Shown: in pieces, positions 19,834-29,069 of the stretch
How positions within the stretch are numbered: position 1 is the first letter of the stretch
How the letters are laid out: every line of letters starts with the position of its first letter
DNA from: an uncultured Alphaproteobacteria bacterium
GTDB lineage: Bacteria > Pseudomonadota > Alphaproteobacteria > Rhodobacterales > Rhodobacteraceae
DNA: 64,000 bases
Assembly (NCBI GenBank): GCA_902596605.1
Contig: CACJUU010000008.1
Coordinates: 32,670 to 96,669, forward strand
Direction: 5' to 3'
Program-made: the position numbers and the translations under genes
Notes under the pieces: model-generated
Databases searched by the model: none
What the model was told of the DNA's origin: nothing
The model's input: only the letters and a program-made list of their open reading frames with translations

Positions 19834-20799
19834 ATGAATGTGGATTTAGTTAACACTAAAGTTTTACTTTTAGGGTATACAGGCTATATCGGCACAACAC
19901 TTGCGAAAGTTCTGTTAGAAAAAAAAATTCAGCTTATTTGCCCAATACGAAACAAAAAGAATCTTGAGAAAAAGAAAAATATTGTTTTTGTAGATATCTC
20001 TCAAATTGAAAGTTTTCTCGAAACATTGAGCGTAAAACCAACTACTATTATTTCCTGTATTGCTTCAAGAAAAGGAGGCATTTCGGATTCATGGAATGTG
20101 GAATACTCTCTAAATAAATTCTTTTTGGATTTATCCAAAAGGGTAGGCATAAAGAGATTTATTCTTATATCTGCAATATGTGTTCAGAAGCCTAGTCTAG
20201 AATTTCAAAAGGCGAAATTAGCGTTTGAACATCTTTTACAAAATTCAAGTCTTGAATATGAAATAATTAGACCCACAGCTTTTTTCAAAAGTCTCTCTGG
20301 ACAGATTGATAGAGTTAAAAAAGGAAAAAGCTTTTTAATTTTTGGTAATGGCCAATTAACATCTTGCAAGCCTATCTCCGCACGTGACTTAAGCAAATTC
20401 ATCATCCCGCTTGTTACCAGGAGGCAGTCTGAGAACAAAATTCATATAATAGGTGGCCCAGGCCCACCCATCTCCCCTAAACGCCAAGCTGAGTTATTAT
20501 TTGAGCTATGCAAAAAAGAAAAAAAAATTACTCACATATCTCCTAAGCTTTTCCTTGTGATCACCTATGCTCTCATCCCCTTATCAATAGTCTCAAAAAA
20601 AATACGAGATTTAAGGGAATTCCTTAAGATTGCTTATTACTACGCGACGGAGTCTATGTTATTCTGGGATGAAAAAATTGGTTCTTATAGCTCCAATAAA
20701 ACACCAGAATACGGTAATGAATCGTTAGAAGAATATTACAAAAAAATACTTAAGAACGATGTGGTTTATAAAGAATTAAAGGATCAAAAACTATTTTAG
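19834..20799 (+). CDS. bciA: NAD(P)-binding reductase resembling divinyl (proto)chlorophyllide 8-vinyl reductase BciA
   Basis: LISAICVQKPSLEFQKAKLAFEHLL, IIRPTAFFKSLSGQIDRVKKGKSFLIFGNGQLTSCKPIS, YYATESMLFWD match remembered BciA motifs. Confidence 0.75.
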   Translation: MNVDLVNTKVLLLGYTGYIGTTLAKVLLEKKIQLICPIRNKKNLEKKKNIVFVDISQIESFLETLSVKPTTIISCIASRKGGISDSWNVEYSLNKFFLDLSKRVGIKRFILISAICVQKPSLEFQKAKLAFEHLLQNSSLEYEIIRPTAFFKSLSGQIDRVKKGKSFLIFGNGQLTSCKPISARDLSKFIIPLVTRRQSENKIHIIGGPGPPISPKRQAELLFELCKKEKKITHISPKLFLVITYALIPLSIVSKKIRDLREFLKIAYYYATESMLFWDEKIGSYSSNKTPEYGNESLEEYYKKILKNDVVYKELKDQKLF

Positions 20800-22448
20800 A
20801 TAAAAATATTAATCATTTTGCTGGCGACTTTGACTACATTGTTGTGGGTGCGGGCTCTTCTGGTTCTGCAATAGCATACAGATTAGCGCAAGAAAACAAT
20901 ATGAAAGTACTATTAATTGAATATGGGGGACAAAACAGATCGGTATTTATAGATATGCCAGCGGCTCTATCCTACCCTATGAATTTGGAAAAATATAACT
21001 GGGGTTACAGAGCAGAACCAGAACCAAACTTATATGGAAGATCATTAATCTGTCCGAGAGGGAAAGGTTTAGGTGGATCATCTTCAATCAATGGAATGAT
21101 TTATGTACGAGGTCATCCTCAAGATTTCGATAATTGGAGCACTAAAGGGGCCTTAAGTTGGTCATTTGCAGATGTTCTTCCTTACTTCAAAAAAATGGAG
21201 TGTTGTGAAAGTCGACAATCAGCTTGGAGAGGAAAAAATGGCCCTATCCGTATAAAAACTGCAGAACAAAAAAACGTATTGCATAAAGTTTTTTCAGATG
21301 CAGCTATACAATGTGGTTACTCTTTTACTGAAGATTATAATGGCTATAAGCAAGAAGGCATTGGAGCTGCAGAAATGACCGTATATAAAGGCAAGAGATG
21401 GTCTACTGCCCAAGGCTATTTGAAAAATATAACAAAACAAAAAAACATTTGCATAAAGACTTCATGTTTAGTTGATAAGCTATTGTTTTTAAATAATAAA
21501 TGCAATGGAATCATTTTTAAAAGAAAATCTGAAACTTTTTCTGCGCAATGTAAAAGAGGTGTCATATTAGCCGCTGGTCCCATTGGCAATCCCTGTATTT
21601 TACAGAGATCTGGAATAGGAGATTTAAAACATATTGCGGGCATTGGTATAAAACCTTTTCTGGATTTAAAAGGTGTTGGAAATAATTTACAGGATCATCT
21701 TGAGTTATATTTTCAAGTGAAATGCACTCAACCCGTTACTCTTTTTAGAAATACTAGCTTATTTTCAAAAGCTAAAATTTTCTTACAATGGTATATGTTC
21801 AAAAAAGGGTTAGGAATATCAAATCAATTTGAAACTCTTGGCTTTCTTAAAACAGATAGACAACAAAAGTACCCTAACCTGCAGTATCACTTTTTACCTC
21901 TAGCAATAAATTATGACGGATCATCACCACACAGAGGGGATGGCTTTCAGTTCCATGTAGGAACAATGCGGTCAAAATCTAGGGGATTTGTTGCCATTAA
22001 GAATGCAGATCCACAAAACTCTCCTACTATAAAGTTTAACTATCTTAGTCACTCTGATGACCTAAAGGATTTTCGAAATGCAATTAGAATAACAAGAAAT
22101 ATTCTAAGTCAGCCTGCTTTTAAAGATTATGCGGGCGAAGAAATTCAACCGAAGGCAACGTTGAAGTCGAATAGCGAGCTGGATGAATTCATAAAGTTGA
22201 GCGTTGAGTCAGCGTTTCACCCTTGCGGCACCTGCAAAATGGGGGATCCTGCTGATAAAGAAACGGTTGTGACCCCCGAATGCAAAGTAAATGGTGTAGA
22301 AAATCTTTTTTGTGCAGATTCTTCAATTTTTCCTTCGATAACAAATGGCAACCTCAACGCCCCGAGCATTATGGTAGGCGAAAAAGCAGTAGACCATATT
22401 TTGAATAAGCCTATATTACCAAAGGAGAATTTAGTTCCTTATAACTAG
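20793..22448 (+). CDS. GMC-family FAD dehydrogenase (choline dehydrogenase-like)
   Basis: DYIVVGAGSSGSAIAYRL Rossmann motif, GKGLGGSSSINGMIYVRG, FHPCGTCKMG; FAD motif begins upstream of the track start at 20844, so start proposed at ATT 20793 (AAAGGA SD 9 nt upstream). Confidence 0.8.
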   Translation: MLDKNINHFAGDFDYIVVGAGSSGSAIAYRLAQENNMKVLLIEYGGQNRSVFIDMPAALSYPMNLEKYNWGYRAEPEPNLYGRSLICPRGKGLGGSSSINGMIYVRGHPQDFDNWSTKGALSWSFADVLPYFKKMECCESRQSAWRGKNGPIRIKTAEQKNVLHKVFSDAAIQCGYSFTEDYNGYKQEGIGAAEMTVYKGKRWSTAQGYLKNITKQKNICIKTSCLVDKLLFLNNKCNGIIFKRKSETFSAQCKRGVILAAGPIGNPCILQRSGIGDLKHIAGIGIKPFLDLKGVGNNLQDHLELYFQVKCTQPVTLFRNTSLFSKAKIFLQWYMFKKGLGISNQFETLGFLKTDRQQKYPNLQYHFLPLAINYDGSSPHRGDGFQFHVGTMRSKSRGFVAIKNADPQNSPTIKFNYLSHSDDLKDFRNAIRITRNILSQPAFKDYAGEEIQPKATLKSNSELDEFIKLSVESAFHPCGTCKMGDPADKETVVTPECKVNGVENLFCADSSIFPSITNGNLNAPSIMVGEKAVDHILNKPILPKENLVPYN

Positions 22449-22510
22449 ACCCTCATGTACCATAAATATCGTCATATTGCTATAATCACCCTTCCCTACA
22501 AATTTTTTGG

Positions 22511-22900
22511 TCAGAGATAATTTAAAATATGTCCATCACCATCAATATATGTAAAGTTTTTCAGTTGATTATGTGGCACCCATTTAAACTCTGAATGAAC
22601 ATTTAGACTGATTTGACCAGATAATATAATTGCATAATAATAGTGGACATAAATATTTTTATCTGTCTTATTCAAGTCAATAGTTGCTATCATATTACCA
22701 ACTTTGATATTCAGAGAAAGTTCTTCTTTAATTTCCCTTTTCATAGCAGAAGTGAAAGTCTCGTTTTCTTCGACTTTTCCCCCTGGAAACTCCCATATCC
22801 CCTGGGAATTATCTTCAAAACTTCTGTTTGCGATAAGAAATAAATCATTTTTCTTAATCACTGCTGCAACTACATCAATGCTCGCTTTATGTATAGACAT
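22511..22900 (-). CDS. NUDIX hydrolase (MutT-like)
   Basis: GKVEENETFTSAMKREIKEELSL Nudix box. Confidence 0.92.
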   Translation of the reverse strand: MSIHKASIDVVAAVIKKNDLFLIANRSFEDNSQGIWEFPGGKVEENETFTSAMKREIKEELSLNIKVGNMIATIDLNKTDKNIYVHYYYAIILSGQISLNVHSEFKWVPHNQLKNFTYIDGDGHILNYL

Positions 22901-22902
22901 CT

Positions 22903-24081
22903 TTAAAACCTTGTTTTCATTTTAAAAATAAAGAGTAATGAAAAAAAAGGGCATGCTGACAAAGCTAACAAAAAAATAATTAAATTATTCATATTTTCGT
23001 GAAATATCCCTGATAAAAAAGGCGCACATGCCATCCCCAACGCAGTAGGAGCCCATATGTATCCTTTAACTCTCCCAATAACTTGTGGCTCAAAAAATAA
23101 ATTTGGGACATATCCACCTGTTACTGTTAGCAAGCCATGACCCATACCAAAAAGAGCCATAGCGATAATACATACATAGAAGTTGGGTGTAAGTATTATG
23201 ATTAATGATAACGGTACAATTGTGCTAGCTACTAGGCCTGTAAATCTAGCATCAAGAAATGTGGCAAACTTCATCTCTAAAAAGCGACCTACTAGCTGAA
23301 ACGGTCCATATACACTCGCTAATACTATTGCAATTGAAGGATCATTAAAATTTGAGTTAAAAAACTGAATTAATGACAGCGCAGTGGTAGAAAAAATTAA
23401 ATATTCTGTAAACCCAAAAATCATCAAAACAATAATTATGACTTTTTCTTTTTTAGACAATCTTAAGGGAACAAGATTTATAATTGGTTTTTTAGCCTCA
23501 TTTTTCTTCTCTTCCTTTTTAAAGTTTAAATTTATAAAAAAATATACCGCCATTAGAAATAAAGATAATGACAGAAGCAAAAATATTGAATCCAGCCCAA
23601 AATAGTTGCGTAAAAAACCGATAGTCAACCAACAGACCGAACTTGCGATAGCGCCATAAAATGTGATTATGGTAATGTTCTTTCGTGAGTTTTGGTCATC
23701 TAGTTGAATTGCCGTGCTAAATGCTACGTTGTAAGTCGCTGAACTGAAACTTATTCCTATCAGCAGCATTGAAAACAAAAACCCTAATAAGTCCTCAGTA
23801 AAATACAGCGAGATAAATCCTATTGATCCGACAAAGAGCCCAGTCGAAAGAACCTTCAACCCTCCAGATCTATCAATTAAATAACCAACATAACTGGAAA
23901 TAAGTACATTTATAAACAAAGACAGACTGACTATCATGGTAGTCGTCTCGAGGGACATCCCCAGTTTTTCAGCTAACTCTACTTTGATTTGCGCAAAAGA
24001 ATAAAACATCGCACCATAGGCAACGATCTGACTTATACCCAGACTATGTACTGGAACAATTCCTCCCAAGATACTTTTCAT
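22903..24081 (-). CDS. Major facilitator superfamily transporter
   Basis: about 12 TM segments, MFS-like loop GYLIDRSGGLKV. Confidence 0.85.
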   Translation of the reverse strand: MKSILGGIVPVHSLGISQIVAYGAMFYSFAQIKVELAEKLGMSLETTTMIVSLSLFINVLISSYVGYLIDRSGGLKVLSTGLFVGSIGFISLYFTEDLLGFLFSMLLIGISFSSATYNVAFSTAIQLDDQNSRKNITIITFYGAIASSVCWLTIGFLRNYFGLDSIFLLLSLSLFLMAVYFFINLNFKKEEKKNEAKKPIINLVPLRLSKKEKVIIIVLMIFGFTEYLIFSTTALSLIQFFNSNFNDPSIAIVLASVYGPFQLVGRFLEMKFATFLDARFTGLVASTIVPLSLIIILTPNFYVCIIAMALFGMGHGLLTVTGGYVPNLFFEPQVIGRVKGYIWAPTALGMACAPFLSGIFHENMNNLIIFLLALSACPFFSLLFIFKMKTRF

Positions 24082-24099
24082 TCCTGTAACATTTTTAGT

Positions 24100-24513
24100 T
24101 TAGTTTTTCTTAGGGGGTCTTTTATCAAAGGAAGTTATATGTTCAGGAATATGATGATAGTCTTTGATATCACAAGTAAATATTGCGAAATCAGGAGAAA
24201 AGACTTCAGGTGTATCAAGAGTACCCACCTTAACAATAAATGAGCCTGGTCTCGAGGGACTAATGCTTCCAAAACCAGTTCCACACTTATCGCAAAAAAA
24301 CCTCTTAACGGGTGTTTCTAGATCTTTTCTAGCGAAGACCGAGGGTTTTCCTTTTGTAAACTGGAAATCATCCTCTGAAAAAACCATAACAGTATTTGCA
24401 TTTCCACCGGTTATATACTGGCACTCACGACAGTGACATTGGAAACTAGCTTGCAATTCGCCTTTAATTTCATATTGAATATCACCACAATAGCATCTTC
24501 CACTAAGTTCCAT
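24100..24513 (-). CDS. GFA (glutathione-dependent formaldehyde-activating) family protein
   Basis: GRCYCGDIQYE, CHCRECQYITGG, FFCDKCGT zinc-ligand cysteines; ATG at 24513 with AGGGAAG SD. Confidence 0.88.
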   Translation of the reverse strand: MELSGRCYCGDIQYEIKGELQASFQCHCRECQYITGGNANTVMVFSEDDFQFTKGKPSVFARKDLETPVKRFFCDKCGTGFGSISPSRPGSFIVKVGTLDTPEVFSPDFAIFTCDIKDYHHIPEHITSFDKRPPKKN

Positions 24514-24552
24514 TACGTACTTCCCTCTTTGCATTATAAGAGTTTAAGTTTA

Positions 24553-25884
24553 TCACTCTATAAAGGCTCTAGCAATAGCCCCTATTGAACAGTAAAAAAC
24601 GTCTCTTTCCCAACCAGGAGAAAGAAACATGCCATTTGCTGTCGTACTCTCTGTAGGCACCCTTCCTTTTTCTTCGCCGGTAATTGTATCGAAAACGACA
24701 ATATTGTCATAGCCGGTACGAAAGTCATTTACCGCAATCTCTTTCGTGTCGCTGTACATCACCATTTGCATAGAAATTCTAGTAGGCTTTTCCCATAATT
24801 TCTTAAAACCCAGATCTTTTGAGTAATTTAAACCCGCTAGCAAGCCATTTCCTGTGTCAAACGCTATCGCGACCTTATTAATGGGATCAAATGCTGGGGG
24901 GCTAAAAATGCTTCCTCTTTGTTTATCGAAAGGCTGTACAACCTCTAATTTCTTATCATTTTGTATATCAACTCGAAATAATTTTTGTGGCGATGATGAT
25001 AACCCTTGGAAAACAGACCCTCTAGCTGGAAGGTCTTGACCAAATGGTCTTGTAGAAAATATAGTCACATTAGCTCTATTATCGCCATTATCTAAAAACC
25101 AACATCCGCCATCACTTATACAGCTATCCCAACTAAAACTCTGCTCCTCATAATTCAGTGTTCTATATTTTGGCATCCAACTCTGATCTAATGTCAAGCT
25201 TGCTTTTTCGTATTTGTATCTAAAGAAAGTGTCTCGCCCTGGAACATATACCCATTGTGTTCCCTGTGTATCAATATCCATGGCTATTCTACCCATCGAG
25301 TTTTCATTAATGGCAACTTCATCTGCAACCTGATTAAGAAACTCTGGTTCTAAAATAACAAAATTTGACTTTGCATCCCATGCATGCTCGATATTTTTCA
25401 TAACAAGGTTTCCATCTTTCATAATCAAGAAACTGTTATATGCAGAATTTTGTGGTAATTTTTTTGAGGCCACAACTTTACAACCTGGATCAAGCTTATA
25501 ACAATAATTTCCATTATTGAGATAGAGATAGCCATTTTCATGCACAACAACACCCCCACACCAAGTATGGCCTCCAGATGGCAAATTAGGTGAACGCGAG
25601 ATACATTCTAGAGAATAAGGATCTATCTTTTCTAAAAAGCCATATTTTTCAGTAGAATTAATATGGTTGTTTCCCATCAAAAAAACTTCTCCGGGATCTC
25701 TAAGAACCATCATTACATTCCATTCACCATTTGCTCTAGTTTTCTGAGATAAATATTCGCTGTTGCTAATATTCAATCCAGGTGATCTAGGTATTTTTTG
25801 TCTTCTAGGACCGCCACATTCGGCGGGCCACGGGCTATCATAGTATCCTTTTATTTTTTCATTTGAATCTAAATTTATGTGCAT
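24553..25884 (-). CDS. Predicted beta-propeller protein of unknown function
   Basis: 443 aa, repeated short beta-rich segments, no recognisable catalytic motif; directly follows the CoA ligase gene. Confidence 0.5.
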   Translation of the reverse strand: MHINLDSNEKIKGYYDSPWPAECGGPRRQKIPRSPGLNISNSEYLSQKTRANGEWNVMMVLRDPGEVFLMGNNHINSTEKYGFLEKIDPYSLECISRSPNLPSGGHTWCGGVVVHENGYLYLNNGNYCYKLDPGCKVVASKKLPQNSAYNSFLIMKDGNLVMKNIEHAWDAKSNFVILEPEFLNQVADEVAINENSMGRIAMDIDTQGTQWVYVPGRDTFFRYKYEKASLTLDQSWMPKYRTLNYEEQSFSWDSCISDGGCWFLDNGDNRANVTIFSTRPFGQDLPARGSVFQGLSSSPQKLFRVDIQNDKKLEVVQPFDKQRGSIFSPPAFDPINKVAIAFDTGNGLLAGLNYSKDLGFKKLWEKPTRISMQMVMYSDTKEIAVNDFRTGYDNIVVFDTITGEEKGRVPTESTTANGMFLSPGWERDVFYCSIGAIARAFIE

Positions 25885-27426
25885 TTATTTACCAAGATAT
25901 GCATATTTTTCACGCAAGACATGTTTTGTAATCTTACCTCCAGCGTTTCGTGGCAAACTATCTACAACGTGGAATGTTTTTGGTATTTTGAAACCAGCTA
26001 ATTGCGACCTCAAAGATGACCTCACCTCTATCTCTGAAAAATTATCGTTATTAACGATGACTAGAGCTAAAACAGCTTCTCCCCACTTTGGGTCAGAAAC
26101 GCCAATTACAGCACAATCGATAATGGATGGTTGCAACATCAAAGCATTTTCAACTTCTGCAGGATAAACATTTTCTCCACCCGTTATAATTAAATCTTTT
26201 ATTCGATCTCTTATAAACAGATACCCCTCCTCATCAAGATACCCGGCATCTCCTGTGTAAAACCAACCATCTTTTATTGCCTCGTTATTTGCCCTTTCTC
26301 TATTAAAATAGCCATCCATAATTTGATCGGTGCGGCATATAATCTCTCCGATAGTATTGGTAGGAACTTCATTATTATCAGCATCAACTATTTTTATCTC
26401 TGAATTGCTGAAACATTTTCCACATGATTCTAGCCTTCTGTTTGCTTTTAATTCGCTTGGGTCCAAGGACATAAACATACCAGTTGTTTCGGTCATTCCA
26501 TAGACATGAGTAAAATTTGAGTTTGGAAATATTTTTTGCGCACGCTTTAACGTATCAACAGCCATTGGTGATGCACCAAAAACAATGTTTTTAACATTTT
26601 TAAGTACTTTGCTATTTTTTTCAGCAGCTACAACTACCATCTGAATTACAGCTGGAACCATCAAGGTGGTTGCTACATTAAAATTCTCAATGATATCTAG
26701 AATCTTCTCAGGATCTATATCTACCAATAGAATATTTTTACTCCCTGATGCAAGCCCAAAGAAAAGCCACGCACTTCCCGCTATATGAAAAAGTGGCATG
26801 CAAACAAGGTTTACGGCATTTGGATCAAACGGCCCTAATTTATCCATTCCATTCGTAATTAAAGACATAATTCCTTTTTGAGAAATCAAAGCACCTTTGG
26901 GGTTGCCTGTTGTTCCCGAAGTATACATTTGAAAAAGTGGTGTGTTGGCGTCCTTATTTGAATATAATGAAACATGTAATGCACCTGAACTTTTCGACTT
27001 TAATAATTTCCCTAGCTCACTTATCTCCACAGAAAGCTGTAAGTCAGTTTTGTCAGAATTAAGTTTTTCAACTAGTTCTTTAAATTCCTCACCAAAAATA
27101 ATAAGTTTTGAACCAGAATCTTTGATTATGAATTTTACTTCTTCATAGGCAAGCCTGAAATTTATTGGAACCATCACAAGTTCCAGTAAAGACGATGCAT
27201 ACATCACCTCTATGAATTCGGATGAATTTTTTGCTAAAAAAGCAATTCGGTCTCCAGACTTAATCTCACTTTCTTTTAAAAATTCAACAAGAGACGATAC
27301 CTTTGATAATATATCGGTATTCTTATGGTCTGCATTATCTATAGATACCACAACCCTATCTGGATTTTTGTTAACATGAAAATCTAGAATATCGTGTACT
27401 TTGTTAAATTTCGTTATGCCTTCCAC
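25885..27426 (-). CDS. AMP-dependent acyl-CoA synthetase
   Basis: YTSGTTGNPKGALIS, YGMTETTG, GWFYTGDAGYLDEEGYLFIRDRIKDLIITGGENVYPAEVE. Confidence 0.95.
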   Translation of the reverse strand: MEGITKFNKVHDILDFHVNKNPDRVVVSIDNADHKNTDILSKVSSLVEFLKESEIKSGDRIAFLAKNSSEFIEVMYASSLLELVMVPINFRLAYEEVKFIIKDSGSKLIIFGEEFKELVEKLNSDKTDLQLSVEISELGKLLKSKSSGALHVSLYSNKDANTPLFQMYTSGTTGNPKGALISQKGIMSLITNGMDKLGPFDPNAVNLVCMPLFHIAGSAWLFFGLASGSKNILLVDIDPEKILDIIENFNVATTLMVPAVIQMVVVAAEKNSKVLKNVKNIVFGASPMAVDTLKRAQKIFPNSNFTHVYGMTETTGMFMSLDPSELKANRRLESCGKCFSNSEIKIVDADNNEVPTNTIGEIICRTDQIMDGYFNRERANNEAIKDGWFYTGDAGYLDEEGYLFIRDRIKDLIITGGENVYPAEVENALMLQPSIIDCAVIGVSDPKWGEAVLALVIVNNDNFSEIEVRSSLRSQLAGFKIPKTFHVVDSLPRNAGGKITKHVLREKYAYLGK

Positions 27427-27455
27427 GGTCTACCCAAGATTTATATTGAGCACAT

Positions 27456-27776
27456 TTAATTTACTGTAAGCTCGGTAGACGTAATTTCAGAGTCATAATT
27501 ATAAACAAATATTCCTGAAAAATTGGTCTCTTTGTAAACAAAGGTGTCCTTTAATTCACTGAAAAAACCTGTCGAATGCTCTTCAAACTTTTTTAAATCG
27601 CCTCCAGATTCAAACTTTAGTGATATAGAAACACTCCCACATTGACCGATAGAAATATTCAATGACCTAATATTGAAAGCTACTATTTTTTTTCCAAGAT
27701 TTTCAGAGCAAAAAGTAGCTGCAACCTTTGCTTCGCTAAGGCCAGAAAATTTTAAATTGTATACTTTTGCATACAT
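27456..27776 (-). CDS. Hypothetical protein (106 aa)
   Basis: ORF in a tightly packed minus-strand gene string; no recognised family. Confidence 0.6.
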   Translation of the reverse strand: MYAKVYNLKFSGLSEAKVAATFCSENLGKKIVAFNIRSLNISIGQCGSVSISLKFESGGDLKKFEEHSTGFFSELKDTFVYKETNFSGIFVYNYDSEITSTELTVN

Positions 27777-27780
27777 TGTT

Positions 27781-28602
27781 CTAGTTCAACTCCTTCATCA
27801 TTTCATCTATCATTGTGCTCGCATCGTCCCCAGTTATTTTAACTTTTTTCATCAATCTTGCCTCAAGTCGCATTTCTCTCTGCAACTCAACTCCATCTGA
27901 TGTCATTTGAACATCTCCTGAGATATCAAGCTGACATAATCCGACTGCTTCAAGAGGTTCTATACTTGAGCCGGATAATTTAAGGCCAGCTGACAACGAT
28001 ATAAAAGACTCAAAATCATCTATGGTTAATGATTCATCGATCTTTTTGAACTTCCCTACAGCTTCTAACATATTCTGAGAAGTCATTTCTTTTTGCTCTG
28101 TTTTAACATCTAAGAGATGGGCAATGCTACTTGAAATCTTTTTAACTAAATCCACTTGATTTTTATCTAGGGATTTAGGCCCCTCTCTGTTTATCATACA
28201 AAGAGTTCCTAGTGCGTAGTTATCCTTATTGATTACAGGAAATCCTGCATATCCCTGAGCTTTAGCTCTTGGATGATTTTTCCAAATCGGATCTGATGAC
28301 ACATCATGCATTAGTAGTGGCTCGGTATCTAAAAGAACATAAGAACAAACATTGTGCTCGGTCCGAAGACCTTTATCTCCTGGTTTTTTTTCTGATGGAT
28401 CTCTTCCAGTAATTGCAATCGCGCACTGCATTTCACCATCATACAGACTAAAAGTAGCATCAGAAAAACCTGTTATATCCTTAGCCAAATCACAATATAC
28501 CTGGAATAACTCAGGGTTTGGGTTATCAATCAAACCAGTTTTAACAACTGCTTTGACTCTTTGCTCTTCATTCGATGGCCTTGGTGCCAATCCTACAGAC
28601 AT
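27781..28602 (-). CDS. GAF-domain sensor-like protein
   Basis: FSDATFSLYDGEMQCAIAITG...EHNVCSYVLLDTEPLLMHDVSSDPIWKNHP...GYAGFPVINKDNYALGTLCMINREGP. Confidence 0.85.
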   Translation of the reverse strand: MSVGLAPRPSNEEQRVKAVVKTGLIDNPNPELFQVYCDLAKDITGFSDATFSLYDGEMQCAIAITGRDPSEKKPGDKGLRTEHNVCSYVLLDTEPLLMHDVSSDPIWKNHPRAKAQGYAGFPVINKDNYALGTLCMINREGPKSLDKNQVDLVKKISSSIAHLLDVKTEQKEMTSQNMLEAVGKFKKIDESLTIDDFESFISLSAGLKLSGSSIEPLEAVGLCQLDISGDVQMTSDGVELQREMRLEARLMKKVKITGDDASTMIDEMMKELN

Positions 28603-28729
28603 TTTTCTCTCCCTGTTAACAGTTCAAACTCTAAACTAAAACTAATTAATTTTAACCGCTTGATGAAGTAATCATATACAACGATGTTTTATAATACTAA
28701 ATTATAACAAAAATGTGAAAGAGAAAACA

Positions 28730-29026
28730 ATGTCAAAAAAAATCTATCAGGTAGTTATCTATAAATCAATTTCTGACGAAGAAAAGCTAGCAAAATACGC
28801 TGCTTTGGCAGGTCCAGCAATTAAAGGAGCTGGAGGTAAATTTCTTGCTAGAGGAATTCCTGTTATGACAAAAGAAAGTGGTGAGAAAACGCGTACAGTT
28901 GTTTTGGAATGGGAAAGCTTAGAACACGCTGAAAGTGGCTATAATAGCGAAGGATACCAAGAAGCATTAAGAGCTTTGGACGGAGCAGCTATTCGTGAAT
29001 TTAGGTATGTCGAGGCGGCAGAGTAG
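28730..29026 (+). CDS. DUF1330 family protein
   Basis: YAALAGPAIKGAGGKFLARGIP...VVLEWESLEHAESGYNSEGYQEALR; ATG at 28730. Confidence 0.88.
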   Translation: MSKKIYQVVIYKSISDEEKLAKYAALAGPAIKGAGGKFLARGIPVMTKESGEKTRTVVLEWESLEHAESGYNSEGYQEALRALDGAAIREFRYVEAAE

Positions 29027-29069
29027 GTCATTTTCTTAATCTATTATATAATGCAATTGTGATACGCAA

